Positions 51,630-61,439 of a stretch of 64,000 bases of DNA are shown here, in pieces (within the stretch, counting starts at the first letter, position 1; every line of letters begins with the position of its first letter). The stretch covers positions 682,001 to 746,000 of the forward strand of contig LR882958.1 of the NCBI GenBank assembly GCA_904830895.1, given 5' to 3'. Both the position numbers and the translations under genes were made by a program. The stretch comes from Planktothrix rubescens CCAP 1459/22 (GTDB taxonomy: Bacteria > Cyanobacteriota > Cyanobacteriia > Cyanobacteriales > Microcoleaceae). A model generated the notes under the pieces. That model had not been told where the DNA came from. It saw only the letters and a list, made by a program, of their open reading frames with translations, and searched no databases.

Positions 51630-52992
51630 ACCGAGGATAAAGCCAATCTTGGATTTCTTGGGTTAACCAGGCGCATTCCTCGGCCACAAATACTTCGCCA
51701 ATTCTATAGGTTTGGGAAGTAGTGCGAATTACCACCTCATATTTAGATTCTTTTTTTTCCATAAAAACACCGATAATATTACCTATAAAACCCGACTGTA
51801 AAGGATATTGAATTCCCCTAGATTTTCGGATAATTCTAAATTCATGGTGATCAAATTCAACCCAGGTTTTTTCATCAATTAAAAATAATATCCAAAGGAA
51901 GCCAGAAGCAAATAGGAGTGAAAACAAAAACCAAAATAACATGGGATTGTTAAAAAATATTGGTATAAAAACCGATAATAAGAAACCTAAACCAAAATAA
52001 ATCATCAAAAAATGCAAACACCCCATTTCCATTTTAAATAGTTTTCCTAACCCTTTGGGCGGGAGATAAATATTTAAACGCTGTGAAGTTTTATCTAGGG
52101 AAATTCTACTGTAAAATGGTTGCTTCAGTTTTTGAATTAAAGCGCTTTGGGGGGTAGTATCAGGATTGATTCGAGGACGAATTTTTCCGGCTTTTAACAA
52201 TTCTAAAGCTTCCCGGGCAGTTGGCAATCGGTTTTCTAAGGAAATTTCTGTTATTTGTTCAATCCATAAAACAAAATTCCGATTTAAACTAACCAGATCT
52301 GCAAATTGAATTCGAGAATTCTGTTGAGGTAAATCCGCCGGAGAAGTATTAGTTAATAAATGAATTAATGTGGCTCCTAACGCATATAAATCCGAGGCAG
52401 CGACCGCCCGTCCCCAAAATTGTTCTAAGGGTGCATAACCACTGGTTCCAACAACGGTAAAAGTCACCCCCGTCACCGATGCTTGAGCTTGTACCGCACC
52501 AAAATCCACTAAATAAATCTGTTCTGAACTGTCTAAAATTAAATTACTTGGTTTAATATCTCGATGTAAAACTGGAGGACTTAATTCATGCAAATAAATT
52601 AATATTTTTAAGATATCTTTGGCTATTTTTTTAACTTTGGCTTCAGTAAAACGGTGCCCTTTTTCTAATAGGTCTTGGAGGGATGAACCGGGAATATAAT
52701 CTTGCACTAATCCAAACCAAGGTAAGCCCCCACCTAAATTTTGATCTATAGAAAAATAATCTCGATAATGGGGAATACGCGGGTGATTTAAGGCTTGTAA
52801 AACCTGGGCTTCTCGTTCAAAAAGTTTTAATTCTTCCCAAGCCATTTGGGGGCTAAACGCTAATAACTTGATAATAACCTCTTCTTGAGTTTCTTGATCC
52901 ATTGCTAACCAAGTTTGGCGTCCGGCGGCGGTACGTCCATATTGATGCTGGAGTTGATAGCGGTCTTGGAGGATTTGTTGTTGATTAAACAT
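51628..52992 (-). CDS. Ser/Thr protein kinase with C-terminal membrane segments
   Basis: A 454-residue eukaryote-like (PKN/Pkn2-type) kinase. A kinase domain spans about 12-275: the usual Gly loop is weak (YGRTAAGRQTW), Lys42 lies in VIIKLL, followed by HRDIKPSNLIL (143-153), DFGAVQ (163-168), and GTSGYAPLEQFWGRA as activation segment and P+1 loop. Two hydrophobic stretches (IYFGLGFLLSVFIPIFF and LFWFLFSLLFASGFLWILFLI, about 330-375) anchor it in the membrane, and a beta-rich C-terminal domain follows. Signal sensed unknown. Confidence 0.92.
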   Translation of the reverse strand: MFNQQQILQDRYQLQHQYGRTAAGRQTWLAMDQETQEEVIIKLLAFSPQMAWEELKLFEREAQVLQALNHPRIPHYRDYFSIDQNLGGGLPWFGLVQDYIPGSSLQDLLEKGHRFTEAKVKKIAKDILKILIYLHELSPPVLHRDIKPSNLILDSSEQIYLVDFGAVQAQASVTGVTFTVVGTSGYAPLEQFWGRAVAASDLYALGATLIHLLTNTSPADLPQQNSRIQFADLVSLNRNFVLWIEQITEISLENRLPTAREALELLKAGKIRPRINPDTTPQSALIQKLKQPFYSRISLDKTSQRLNIYLPPKGLGKLFKMEMGCLHFLMIYFGLGFLLSVFIPIFFNNPMLFWFLFSLLFASGFLWILFLIDEKTWVEFDHHEFRIIRKSRGIQYPLQSGFIGNIIGVFMEKKESKYEVVIRTTSQTYRIGEVFVAEECAWLTQEIQDWLYPR

Positions 52993-53121
52993 ATTTAATA
53001 TTATGCGTAATTCCTGTTTTATACTGATAACTAATTACTGATAAATGACTAATATGATGAAACAGGTTCCTTCAACGTAAGCGGGCTAAATTATTTAAAG
53101 TTTTCTTGGGAAATATTTGGC

Positions 53122-53586
53122 TTAAAAATCAATAACTTCTGGTAAAAATTCAGGGTCAATAACTTGGATAATAGGATAAGGACAATCTACTGGAAATCTA
53201 TCCAATGGCAATCCTGTTTCATTACTAGCAGCTTTCTTCCCCCGCCGATAACACTCCGCTAAAACTTCATTTGGAAGCGACTTCAAACTAGGACTTTCTT
53301 CGAGTAAATCAGCAATCCGATTTCGTTGTTCATCAATCGTATTTTGCCAAGAACCGCTACGCAAATTAGCTTGATATTGCCATTTGAGTAAATGGTGTAA
53401 TAATACCTCCAAACGACTTTTTAATTCCCGGCGATCTGATTTTCCCAAACTTTCAATTTCCTCAATGACAGCCTCCCAATCCACTTCTCCAAATTGTCTC
53501 CCACGAATAAGTTGTACAGTCCGTTCTGTCCAGGCTAAAAAGTCTATTTCATATAACTTAGATAGGATTTTCGGAGTAGTGGTCAT
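53122..53586 (-). CDS. DUF29 family protein
   Basis: A 154-residue DUF29 protein, a family expanded in cyanobacteria. Typical segments are LYEIDFLAWTERTVQLIRGRQFGEVDWE, NIIEEIESLGKSDRRELKSRLEVLLHHLLKWQYQ in family form (here AVIEEIESLGK), and ARxxA-type C-terminal YRRGKKAASNETGLPLDRFP-CPYP. It is helical and soluble. Function unknown; some members lie next to mobile elements. Single gene. Confidence 0.9.
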   Translation of the reverse strand: MTTTPKILSKLYEIDFLAWTERTVQLIRGRQFGEVDWEAVIEEIESLGKSDRRELKSRLEVLLHHLLKWQYQANLRSGSWQNTIDEQRNRIADLLEESPSLKSLPNEVLAECYRRGKKAASNETGLPLDRFPVDCPYPIIQVIDPEFLPEVIDF

Positions 53587-53686
53587 GATTTTTTCCTAAT
53601 AAAAGGTTCCATTTCTAGTTAAAATATGTGGGATTTTAATACAGCAAAATCACCCTTGCTGTAGCTTCCCATAACACTGCTCAAAG

Positions 53687-54541
53687 ATGAAACAGGTTCC
53701 TTCAATTGTAGTCCAATTTCTTCTCACCCTTACAATCGCTGGTTTAGGATGGTATGCTCTGGCCGCATCGGTACGCATACAAGCCGCAACTCCCCAAAAA
53801 GCGACTTCCCCCTCCTCCATCCCTCAACCTCAACCTCCTCAACCTCAACCTCAACCCACCATCGACCCCCAACCGGAAGCCCTACGCAATAAACATCGAA
53901 TTGTGGTAGTTGGAGATAGTATTACCCAAAGTGGAGGACAATATGGCGGTTATGTCTGGCTATTACAACGCTATTTGAATTTACTATATCCTGATAAACC
54001 TGTTGAAATCATCAGTTCAGGTGTTTCTGGGAATACTTCAACCCAACTGAATGAAAGATTTAAACAAGATGTTTTAGACAAAAAACCCGATTTAATTACG
54101 ATTAATATTGGGGTGAATGATGTTTTACAAAGTTTTCAAACTCCGACGACCGCAAGACCAAATATTCCCACAACCCAAGAATATCAGCAAAATTTAACCG
54201 CCATGGTACAGGCGGCAACCTCAAAAGCAATTCCAGTTTTATTATTATCACCTACTATTATTCATGAAGATCTCAGTAGTCGAGAAAATCAACGAATTGC
54301 CGAATATATCGCCGTAATGCGGGACGTTGCTCTGCAATATCGCTGTCAATTTATTGACTTAAATATTCCCTTTCGCCATGTCATTATCACCTATCAACGT
54401 TATGGGGGACAGGGACAAAATCTATTAACTCGGGATGGGATTCACCCGAATATTGCCGGACATCAAATTATTGCCTATAATATTCTCAAAAGTTGGGGTG
54501 TGCCTGAACCCAAAATCCAAAGTTTAAAAGTCAGTAATTAA
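53687..54541 (+). CDS. SGNH/GDSL-family hydrolase, secreted
   Basis: A 284-residue protein with an N-terminal hydrophobic segment (VVQFLLTLTIAGLGWYALAAS) that can serve as signal peptide or anchor, then a Pro/Gln-rich stretch (PQPQPPQPQPQPTIDPQPE). The esterase core has block I VVVGDSITQSGGQYG with the nucleophile Ser78, the Gly of block II (ISSGVSGNTSTQL), Asn of block III (INIGVNDVL), and block V DGIHPNIAGH with Asp and His. All catalytic residues are present. Likely a periplasmic or outer-surface carbohydrate or lipid esterase. Confidence 0.9.
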   Translation: MKQVPSIVVQFLLTLTIAGLGWYALAASVRIQAATPQKATSPSSIPQPQPPQPQPQPTIDPQPEALRNKHRIVVVGDSITQSGGQYGGYVWLLQRYLNLLYPDKPVEIISSGVSGNTSTQLNERFKQDVLDKKPDLITINIGVNDVLQSFQTPTTARPNIPTTQEYQQNLTAMVQAATSKAIPVLLLSPTIIHEDLSSRENQRIAEYIAVMRDVALQYRCQFIDLNIPFRHVIITYQRYGGQGQNLLTRDGIHPNIAGHQIIAYNILKSWGVPEPKIQSLKVSN

Positions 54542-54807
54542 TTTAATCTTCCATAGCAATTCTTATCGGTGTTGATAACCAGGGTTAGGGTATCATCCCC
54601 AGCATGAGTAATTCCCCCTTTTTGGGAATAGTTGAGAATTGTTAATTTTAATTTGGGACTATCCAATAATGCTAATTTACGCGATAATCAATAACGTCTG
54701 AAATTTTCACACCCATTAAGAGGTTAAACTACAAACATCAGAATCCAGTTATTGCGATTATTGTTTATTTTTGTCAGACCCTAAAGTTATAGCATCTATT
54801 ACTGAAT

Positions 54808-55839
54808 ATGAAATTACAAGACATTTTAGGAACCGAACAACGTTATGATGTGAAGGTGATCACATCGGATCAGGACTTAGCCCGTCAAATTCAGGTAATT
54901 TTAATTAATTTAACCTTGCTTGACCCCCCATCAGATGGCAGCTTTGGACAGAAATCCACCGCAGCCCTGCATCGGTTTCAAACCTTAATGGAATGTGAAG
55001 AACCCGGATTTTTAGGAGCGAGAACTGCCAAAAAATTAATAGAAACCAAACGGGAACAACTTCCTACCGATGTTCCGGTTCTTAAAATTACCCAAGAAAC
55101 AATTTTAAAACTGAGACCCGTGACATCTTCCCAATTAAGTGAAGCTGAGAAAAAAGGCATAAAAGCAGGTCAAGAATTCAAACTTATAGCCTATGAACCC
55201 CTACGCGGTCATATTAGAGTCGCTTTTCGGGGAAATGAATTTGGGGAACAATCAATTTGGTATGTATTTGATCAACACGCCGAAATTTATCAAGGGAAGA
55301 ATTTAGTTTATCCTAAACCCCGCCCTAAAAGTATCAAACTCGCTAATTTTCCCTATAAATCTCAACTGGATAACTTTTATAATCCCACCGGGTCTTGTAA
55401 TGTTACTTCCATCGCCATGTGTTTGCAATATTTAGGCATTCCTCGGCGTACCAGTGGCGGTCAATTTGAAGATGAACTCTATGAATATGCCTTACAACAA
55501 GGTTATAGTCGCTGGAGTCCCTATGATTTAGCCAAAATTGTTAAAGATTATGGAGCCAAAGATTTCTTTTCAGACCGGGCAACCCTAGAGGAATTACAAG
55601 ACTGGTTAGCTGATGGTAAACCGGCGGTACTTCATGGTTATTTTACTGCCTTTGGTCATGTTATGCCCGTGGTGGGTTATGACGAAAAAGGCTTACTGGT
55701 ACATGACCCCTATGGAGAATGGTTTCCTTCGGGATATCGCACGGATTTGAGTGGTGCTTATTTACCCTATTCCTACAATTTAATCCGTCGAGTTTGTATG
55801 CCCGATGGGAATTTTTGGGTACATTTTATTTCGACTTAA
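54808..55839 (+). CDS. peptidoglycan-binding + C39-like cysteine peptidase
   Basis: A 343-residue protein. The N-terminal region (about 20-75: ILINLTLLDPPSDGSFGQKSTAALHRFQTLM) is a peptidoglycan-binding-1-like helical module. The C-terminal domain of about 190-330 is C39-family-like: SQLDNFYNPTGSCNVTSIAM with the Cys nucleophile, AVLHGYFTAFGHVMPVVGYDEKG with the His, and LLVHDPYGEW with the Asp. No typical signal peptide is visible, which is odd for a wall-acting enzyme. Its substrate is unknown. It converges with the cyclase gene after 22 bases. Confidence 0.85.
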   Translation: MKLQDILGTEQRYDVKVITSDQDLARQIQVILINLTLLDPPSDGSFGQKSTAALHRFQTLMECEEPGFLGARTAKKLIETKREQLPTDVPVLKITQETILKLRPVTSSQLSEAEKKGIKAGQEFKLIAYEPLRGHIRVAFRGNEFGEQSIWYVFDQHAEIYQGKNLVYPKPRPKSIKLANFPYKSQLDNFYNPTGSCNVTSIAMCLQYLGIPRRTSGGQFEDELYEYALQQGYSRWSPYDLAKIVKDYGAKDFFSDRATLEELQDWLADGKPAVLHGYFTAFGHVMPVVGYDEKGLLVHDPYGEWFPSGYRTDLSGAYLPYSYNLIRRVCMPDGNFWVHFIST

Positions 55840-55861
55840 TTTCTTGTTTCTGGGGCTATCC

Positions 55862-58849
55862 TCAAAGTCCCCCTTGAGATGGGGGATTGAGGGGAAGCTG
55901 ACGAATCCTTTCTAAATAAAATTGTGCCGCTCGGTCAATGGGATTTAAGGCAAAACAATCTTCAAATGCCTTCATCGCTTCTTGATAATTTTCAATATTA
56001 TAAAGAGAAACCGCTTCTTCAAATAGAGTTTTAGTTGCTAATTTTCCGTCTTTAATTTGAGGTAAATCGGCATCAAATACTTCAAAAACAGACACCATTT
56101 CCGATTTGCCTTTAACATTAACCCGACCCATTAACCGAATGCCATAAAGACTAGGATTTTGTAACGCCTTTAACGTATATTCAGAAATTAATAAAGGCAC
56201 ACCAAAATATTTGGTTAACCCTTCAATTCGAGAGGCTAAATTCACCGCATCACTAATCACCGTACTATCCATCCGATTTTCTCCGCCCACGGTTCCCAAC
56301 ATTAAAGATCCCGTATTAATTCCAATACCAATAGACACTTTAGGTCGGTCGGATCGGCTTCGGGTCAGATTATATTCCGCCAGTGCTTTTAACATAGTAA
56401 TTCCCGCTTGAATCGCATCATCTGCACCCCCATTAAATAACGCCATAATTGCATCACCAATATATTTATCAATAAACCCTTGATGTTGGGTAATAGCAGG
56501 TTCCATACGGGAAAGGTAGGAATTAATAAATTGAAAATTATCTTCCGGGGTCATCTTTTCACTAATGCTGGTAAAGTCGCGGATATCGGAAAATAAAATA
56601 GACATTTCATGTTGTACTCCCTCTCCTAATTTCACCTCGGCGATACTGTTATAACCCAGGAGAGAGAGAAATTGTTGGGGGACAAAACGAGTGGCGGCTT
56701 CCGTTAATTCTAACTGAGTTTGCATGGCAACTTCTAAATTACTATTGACTTCAAACAGTTCCTCAATAAACTGTTGACGCTCAACTTCAGCTTTTTTCCG
56801 TTCCGTAATATCGGCAATAAATCCTTGGTAATAGAGTAAATTACCATTGGGATTAAAGACGGGTTTAGCACTAGCAGAAATCCAAATTTTATGTCGATCT
56901 GCCCGATAAATTTGAAATTCAAAGTTAGAAACCGTTTCCTGTTCCTCCATTAAACTAATAAATTTCTGATGACGTTCAGATTGCACATATAATGAATAAC
57001 TAGAAGTATGTAGAATATCCATCAAATCTTGGGGAGAATCATAACCATAAATCCGAGCCATAGCCGGATTAACATTAATATAAGAATGTTCAGGATGATA
57101 TTGAAAAATCCCTTCTAAAGCGTTTTCATAAATACTGCGATAATTTTCCTCTGCAATTCTCAGGGCTTCTTCCGCTTGCCGACGTTCAGTAATATCAATT
57201 CCCACCGCAACAGAAGCCAAACCTTGCTGGTATTTCTGCACCACAATTAAATAGTAACGCCGTTGATCATTTAGGATAATTGGCAAAATTTGAGAAGCTG
57301 ATTGTTCAGGACTTGATAGAAACTGACGGATAAATTCAACATATTCTGAATTCTGCTGAAAAAATCCAATCTTTTTACCAATAATTTCTGGCATATTCAA
57401 ACTTAAATTATCTGCTAAATGACGATTTACACCGATATAAACTCCATCAGCACTCAGCCAAGAAATGGAACCAGGTACGGCATTTAATACCGCTTCTAAC
57501 TGTTCTTTGGCGGCGGATAAAGCCTCTTTTGCCTGTTGTAAATCAGCATTTTTTGTTTCTAATTTGGCAAAGGATTCTTGCAGTTGCTCGGTCATGGTAT
57601 TGAAAGAACTAGCTAAAACTTCAAGTTCTGTAATCCCTTTAGTTTCAATATGTTGATCCAACTCCCCTTGAGCAATCGCTTTTGAAGCTTGACTTAATTT
57701 CAAAATTGGTTGAGAAATCCAACGGGAGGTAGCAATTCCTGCTAAAATTGCGATCACTAATGCCACTAAACATAAAATAATAGTCAAGCGATTATTAGCA
57801 TTAATTTCATCCATAAAATCCCGTTCTGGAATCACCACCACAATTAACCAGTCCAGTCCCCGACCATCTTTAAAGGGTAAAACTTGAATAAATTGCCGTT
57901 GATTATTCAGTAGAAACTCTGTTTGTACAGGTTTATCTAAGCTGGCAAAACTGCCATATTGATGGATCAGTTGTTGGGTTGCACCTCGAATTAAAGGATT
58001 TTGGCTATCGGTTGCGGGGAGGAGTTTGGCTTGCTTCCCTTCTCCGACGGTTAGGGTTTCATCGGTCGAACTCGAAAGTAACTGACCAGTGCGATCGCTG
58101 ACAAAGGCAATACCCGATTTTCCGATCGCTAAACTTGATAGGAATTTGCGGAAATCATCGGGAAGCAAAACATCCGTGGCGCAAACCCCCAGCAGTTCGT
58201 CTGTATCGGGATTATAAATTGGTTGGCTGGCCGTAACCGTAGGTAGCCCGGTGGAGAAGGCTAAATAGATATCACTCCAGACCGGACGCCCAGTTTTTTG
58301 GGCTTTTTGATACCAAGGGCGTTGTCGCGGGTCATAAATAGCCCCACTATCCTTGTGTAATGTGGTGGGTCGTCCCTCCCTATCAACATTGTAGAGATAT
58401 AAATGTTGTCCGGTTTCGGCGTTAGCTGTCCACAAACCCAAGGTATTATTCTCTAAAATCCGCACCGCCCCTAAAAATTCTCCTTGGGAGTTACCGCAAT
58501 AAATCGAATACAGCAGGGGGGATATTTTTAATTGATCTAATAGGGGACGGGCGCTGTCAACATTCCTGACATCGAGTTCCCCGCGCAAAAATGCACGACT
58601 ATTGAGTTGGTTAAGTCTGTAGGGGTTTTCAAAATAGCTTTTGAGTTCCTGTTCAATCCTGGCGCTCAGTTCGCTCCTCAGTTGAGAAGCGAGGGTATTG
58701 ACGGCTTTTTGAGCATTCTTAAAGGAAAGATACCCTACTAAGCTAACGGCGGCAACGATTTGAATGACAAATGTAACAACAAGGGTAGTTCGCAGGCGCA
58801 CTTTAGGTTTACTGGGGGGGAACGAAGGTGCAGAAGGAGTGAATCTCAT
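55862..58849 (-). CDS. dCACHE-HAMP-PAS-PAS adenylate/guanylate cyclase
   Basis: A 995-residue membrane receptor cyclase. A transmembrane helix near 25-45 precedes a double-CACHE sensor (about 60-330, including DPRQRPWYQKAQKTGRPVWSDIY), a second transmembrane helix (LTIILCLVALVIAILAGIA), HAMP (SRWISQPILKLSQASKAIAQ), two PAS domains, a short coiled coil and a class III cyclase domain (MSILFSDIRDFTSISEKM, GFIDKYIGDAIMALF, GIGINTGSLMLG). Both metal-binding Asp residues are present (FSDIRD, YIGDAI). It should make cAMP or cGMP in response to an extracellular small molecule. A C-terminal tail with TPR-like helices ends it. Confidence 0.93.
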   Translation of the reverse strand: MRFTPSAPSFPPSKPKVRLRTTLVVTFVIQIVAAVSLVGYLSFKNAQKAVNTLASQLRSELSARIEQELKSYFENPYRLNQLNSRAFLRGELDVRNVDSARPLLDQLKISPLLYSIYCGNSQGEFLGAVRILENNTLGLWTANAETGQHLYLYNVDREGRPTTLHKDSGAIYDPRQRPWYQKAQKTGRPVWSDIYLAFSTGLPTVTASQPIYNPDTDELLGVCATDVLLPDDFRKFLSSLAIGKSGIAFVSDRTGQLLSSSTDETLTVGEGKQAKLLPATDSQNPLIRGATQQLIHQYGSFASLDKPVQTEFLLNNQRQFIQVLPFKDGRGLDWLIVVVIPERDFMDEINANNRLTIILCLVALVIAILAGIATSRWISQPILKLSQASKAIAQGELDQHIETKGITELEVLASSFNTMTEQLQESFAKLETKNADLQQAKEALSAAKEQLEAVLNAVPGSISWLSADGVYIGVNRHLADNLSLNMPEIIGKKIGFFQQNSEYVEFIRQFLSSPEQSASQILPIILNDQRRYYLIVVQKYQQGLASVAVGIDITERRQAEEALRIAEENYRSIYENALEGIFQYHPEHSYINVNPAMARIYGYDSPQDLMDILHTSSYSLYVQSERHQKFISLMEEQETVSNFEFQIYRADRHKIWISASAKPVFNPNGNLLYYQGFIADITERKKAEVERQQFIEELFEVNSNLEVAMQTQLELTEAATRFVPQQFLSLLGYNSIAEVKLGEGVQHEMSILFSDIRDFTSISEKMTPEDNFQFINSYLSRMEPAITQHQGFIDKYIGDAIMALFNGGADDAIQAGITMLKALAEYNLTRSRSDRPKVSIGIGINTGSLMLGTVGGENRMDSTVISDAVNLASRIEGLTKYFGVPLLISEYTLKALQNPSLYGIRLMGRVNVKGKSEMVSVFEVFDADLPQIKDGKLATKTLFEEAVSLYNIENYQEAMKAFEDCFALNPIDRAAQFYLERIRQLPLNPPSQGGL

Positions 58850-59526
58850 GGTGGGTGGGTCAGGATAATAGATCAGGGATCATAGCTTTATTCTGAATCC
58901 CTAGTCTTTAAACAGACATTTTAGGCATAACACCGTATTTACCCCTAGGTTTGATTGGCTATCTTTCATCATAAGAAAAAGATGGGAGAGTGGAAACTCA
59001 GTGTCTTCAGACCACCAGAGGAAACGCGACACAGGGGAATTTATTCCCATTGAAATATCAAAAAATGTGCTAGAATCAAAAACACATGAGTAAGAACAAT
59101 AAATATCTGCGTGTTGAAGTATCCTAGTATCGGAGAAATCCCGGCTCCCCTGAAACAACGGTTAGATTTAATTCTAACGGCAGTATGACAAGCAAGGAGC
59201 AAGTAAAGGCAGGATATGGAGCGTACCGCAATTTGGCTTAGTGATATCTTCTGAAAGTGTTTTGATTCAAAAGTAAAAGTATCGGGAAGATCGGGTTTTT
59301 CGTCCGATCAACTCAGTAGACGATATGCGGCAATCGTAGCGAGAATTAGATTAAACTAATCCTGTCCGCAGAATCGAGCGTGTCTTCAGACCTGAGAGTG
59401 TCAAAACTGTCTTCAAGAGTTACAAATCACCATAATCCTGATCAAAAGTCAAACCCGCCCTGAAACAAATTCAAGGCGGGTAGACGGTTTAATAGAATTT
59501 CTGCATTAATCCTATTATTTTTTTTC
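58850..59526. other. long gene-free region
   Basis: About 675 bases with no supportable gene; a minus-strand 85-codon frame at 58901-59158 has no ribosome binding site and a composition unlike protein. Hairpins occur, for example GATCGG/CCGATC near 59290-59310. The segment 59160-59450 is more mixed in composition than nearby gaps and could host a small RNA, but I see no family signature. Confidence 0.4.
59453..59481 (-). terminator. intrinsic terminator of the BON/stress operon
   Basis: ACCCGCC (59453-59459) pairs with GGCGGGT (59475-59481), extended by TGAA/TTCA inside. On the minus strand it is followed by TTTGACTTTTG, so it probably ends transcription from the gene at 59527-60072. Confidence 0.75.
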
Positions 59527-60072
59527 CTAATTGGGATTGGTTGGGGGCTGTTCCGAATTATTATTAGTCACGGGTTTAACCTTTTGATCTTCAGTTTTAG
59601 ATTGGGTTTCTTTCCCAGGTTGGGCTGGAGCGATCGCCACATTAATTACAACCTCCGTCACCCCTTTAATTTCTTTTGTTAAGGGATCAATCCGGTCATA
59701 TTGGGGTTGGTTTGGCACTGTTCCAGCTACAGTTACAACTCCATCTTTAGCTGTAACCGTTAGTTGACTTGCGGGTAAATTAGCTTCTAATTTAGAGCGA
59801 ACTTCACTTTCTAAATCACTCGACGCTCGAATAGCATCACCACCGGTGATATTATTCCGTTGTTCCCGCGCCCGAATATCTTCATTAAGCTGACGTCTTC
59901 GCAGTTCGTTTTTGGCATCTTTCTGAACGGCTTGGGAGGTTTCTACCGTTGGGGTTTCTGCGGTTTGGTTTGACCCACTCGGTGCGCCTGTGCTAGTTTT
60001 GGCAACATTCCCGCAGGCTACTGTGCCCAGCAATAAGAAACTACCCATGAGTAAAGCGGTTAATTTTTTCAT
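59527..60072 (-). CDS. BON-domain lipoprotein
   Basis: A 181-residue protein started at ATG 60072 (MKKLTALLMGSFLLLGTVAC); earlier in-frame starts give no leader. The lipobox GTVAC predicts lipidation at Cys20. After a Ser/Thr-rich spacer comes a charged helix (LRRRQLNEDIRAREQRNN) and one BON domain (SDLESEVRSKLEANLPASQLTVTAKDGVVTVAGTVPNQPQ, then ITKEIKGV-type EVVINVAI), a phospholipid-binding module linked to envelope stress. It is the second gene of a unit with the general-stress-like gene, 11 bases apart. Confidence 0.88.
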   Translation of the reverse strand: MKKLTALLMGSFLLLGTVACGNVAKTSTGAPSGSNQTAETPTVETSQAVQKDAKNELRRRQLNEDIRAREQRNNITGGDAIRASSDLESEVRSKLEANLPASQLTVTAKDGVVTVAGTVPNQPQYDRIDPLTKEIKGVTEVVINVAIAPAQPGKETQSKTEDQKVKPVTNNNSEQPPTNPN

Positions 60073-60083
60073 GATTATAACTC

Positions 60084-61046
60084 CTAAACAAAAATATAAA
60101 GTAGGGAACACCGAATTAGAAACAGCATAAGCTGTTCCCAAATTCGGAAATTAATGGCTTTTAAACAGGGAAAATAGATTTTGGTCTGTTCGGTGGGAAT
60201 ACCGTCTCCCATACCGTCAAAGCGATCGCTCATTTCAATATCCGCAAACCATTGTTGTTTTGGCTGATGAGAGACTAAACGAATCTGAGTTAAGGGGAAA
60301 CCTGTACTTCTTAAATCCGTAATCGCCTGTTCGGTGTCCTGTGGATTGGAGAACACACCCATCGCCCGTTTATTGCCGTTGGTATGTAGGGAATGGTCTG
60401 AATTAGGGAAGGTAATATCTCGGTTGAGGTGTTCCGGGGACATGGAGGCAAGACCGGGGGCATCATAAACCCTGTATTCCCGAATATTATGGGTTTGTAA
60501 AATTTTGTGGGCGCGGGTAATATCCGCCTCGTTGCCATCAATAATCATCAAATATTCACCGCGACCGATGCAGTCGTTATAGACTTTGGCATCTGCTTCG
60601 GGAATTCCCAAGCCAATTAATCCCCCTAATAACCCTCCGGTGGCAACCCCAATCGCTGTCCCGGCTAAGGTAGTTGCGATCGCTGTAGCAGCGGCTCCCG
60701 CTAACATAATCGGGCCAATTCCAGGGATGGCGACACTGCCTAAACCGACTAATAACCCGGTTAGTCCACCTAAAACCCCCCCAGTGGTCACACCTAAAGC
60801 AGCCCCTTCTTCGGCTTTATTATCAACTCGGTTGGCAACATGACCCTCGGAAACGGAATCACTGACATCGGCTCCAGCAATGTTGTCGTCATGAATTGCA
60901 TCTTTTGTCATCACAGAAATCTGATTCATCGGAAAACCAGAGTCTTTTAAGGCATGGAGGGCTTCTTCAGCCGTACTCCGGTTCGGAAATACACCTACGG
61001 CACGCCGATTTTTAGTCGCCACAGAATTAGACTGACTGATGACCAT
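60084..61046 (-). CDS. general-stress (GSP17M/YflT-like) protein, damaged second domain
   Basis: A 320-residue protein started at ATG 61046 (MVISQSNSVATKNRRAVGVF), with AAGGAA 7 bases upstream. Domain 1 (AVGVFPNRSTAEEALHALKDSGFP) is followed by a long Gly/Ala-rich hydrophobic stretch (GGVLGGLTGLLVGLGSVAIP, then AGTAIGVATGGLLGGLIGLG) and the closing part GEYLMIIDGNEADITRAHKI. A second copy begins AMGVFSNPQDTEQAITDLRS but after PTEQTKIYF turns into an unrelated hydrophobic tail (FRIWEQLMLFLIRCSLLYIFV), so the second domain seems deleted or frameshifted. Upstream partner of the BON lipoprotein. Confidence 0.8.
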   Translation of the reverse strand: MVISQSNSVATKNRRAVGVFPNRSTAEEALHALKDSGFPMNQISVMTKDAIHDDNIAGADVSDSVSEGHVANRVDNKAEEGAALGVTTGGVLGGLTGLLVGLGSVAIPGIGPIMLAGAAATAIATTLAGTAIGVATGGLLGGLIGLGIPEADAKVYNDCIGRGEYLMIIDGNEADITRAHKILQTHNIREYRVYDAPGLASMSPEHLNRDITFPNSDHSLHTNGNKRAMGVFSNPQDTEQAITDLRSTGFPLTQIRLVSHQPKQQWFADIEMSDRFDGMGDGIPTEQTKIYFPCLKAINFRIWEQLMLFLIRCSLLYIFV

Positions 61047-61439
61047 AATATTGTTCCTTGAAAATATCTTATTTGTTTGTGTTTGTAGCTTCAACAAGAT
61101 CGACTCAATTTATTAAGTTTTAGTGCTAAAAACGAGACGACACATTCTGTCGTAAAGATCAACACTACAATTTTTTTTAAGTGACCCCATCTCCTCAAAA
61201 CGGTCTGAGGTTTACAGGTGTTTAATTATGAATTTTAACTTCCATAATCACTACGTTAACGAGATCAGAGATATTTGCCCTCTGTCTTTAGAGACAAGTT
61301 TTTATCACTGATGACTGATGACTGATTATTAAGTTATGTCTAAAGAATGGTGATTTTCCTGATAATTTGTTTTATAATAAGTAAGTGTGTATTAACTCTA
61401 TTCAAACAAAACACCGAAAATCTTAGGTAATTCAATAAA
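61047..61439. other. intergenic region before treS
   Basis: About 390 bases between divergent genes. TATAAT at 61373-61378, about 60 bases before the treS start, is a good -10 box with no convincing -35. The stretch ACTGATGACTGATGACTGAT near 61308-61328 is a short tandem repeat also seen in part near 22785. No gene called. Confidence 0.45.

Noticed and set aside
58901-59158. An 85-codon minus-strand gene
   Set aside because: No ribosome binding site, Cys/Ser-rich random-looking translation and no neighbour support.
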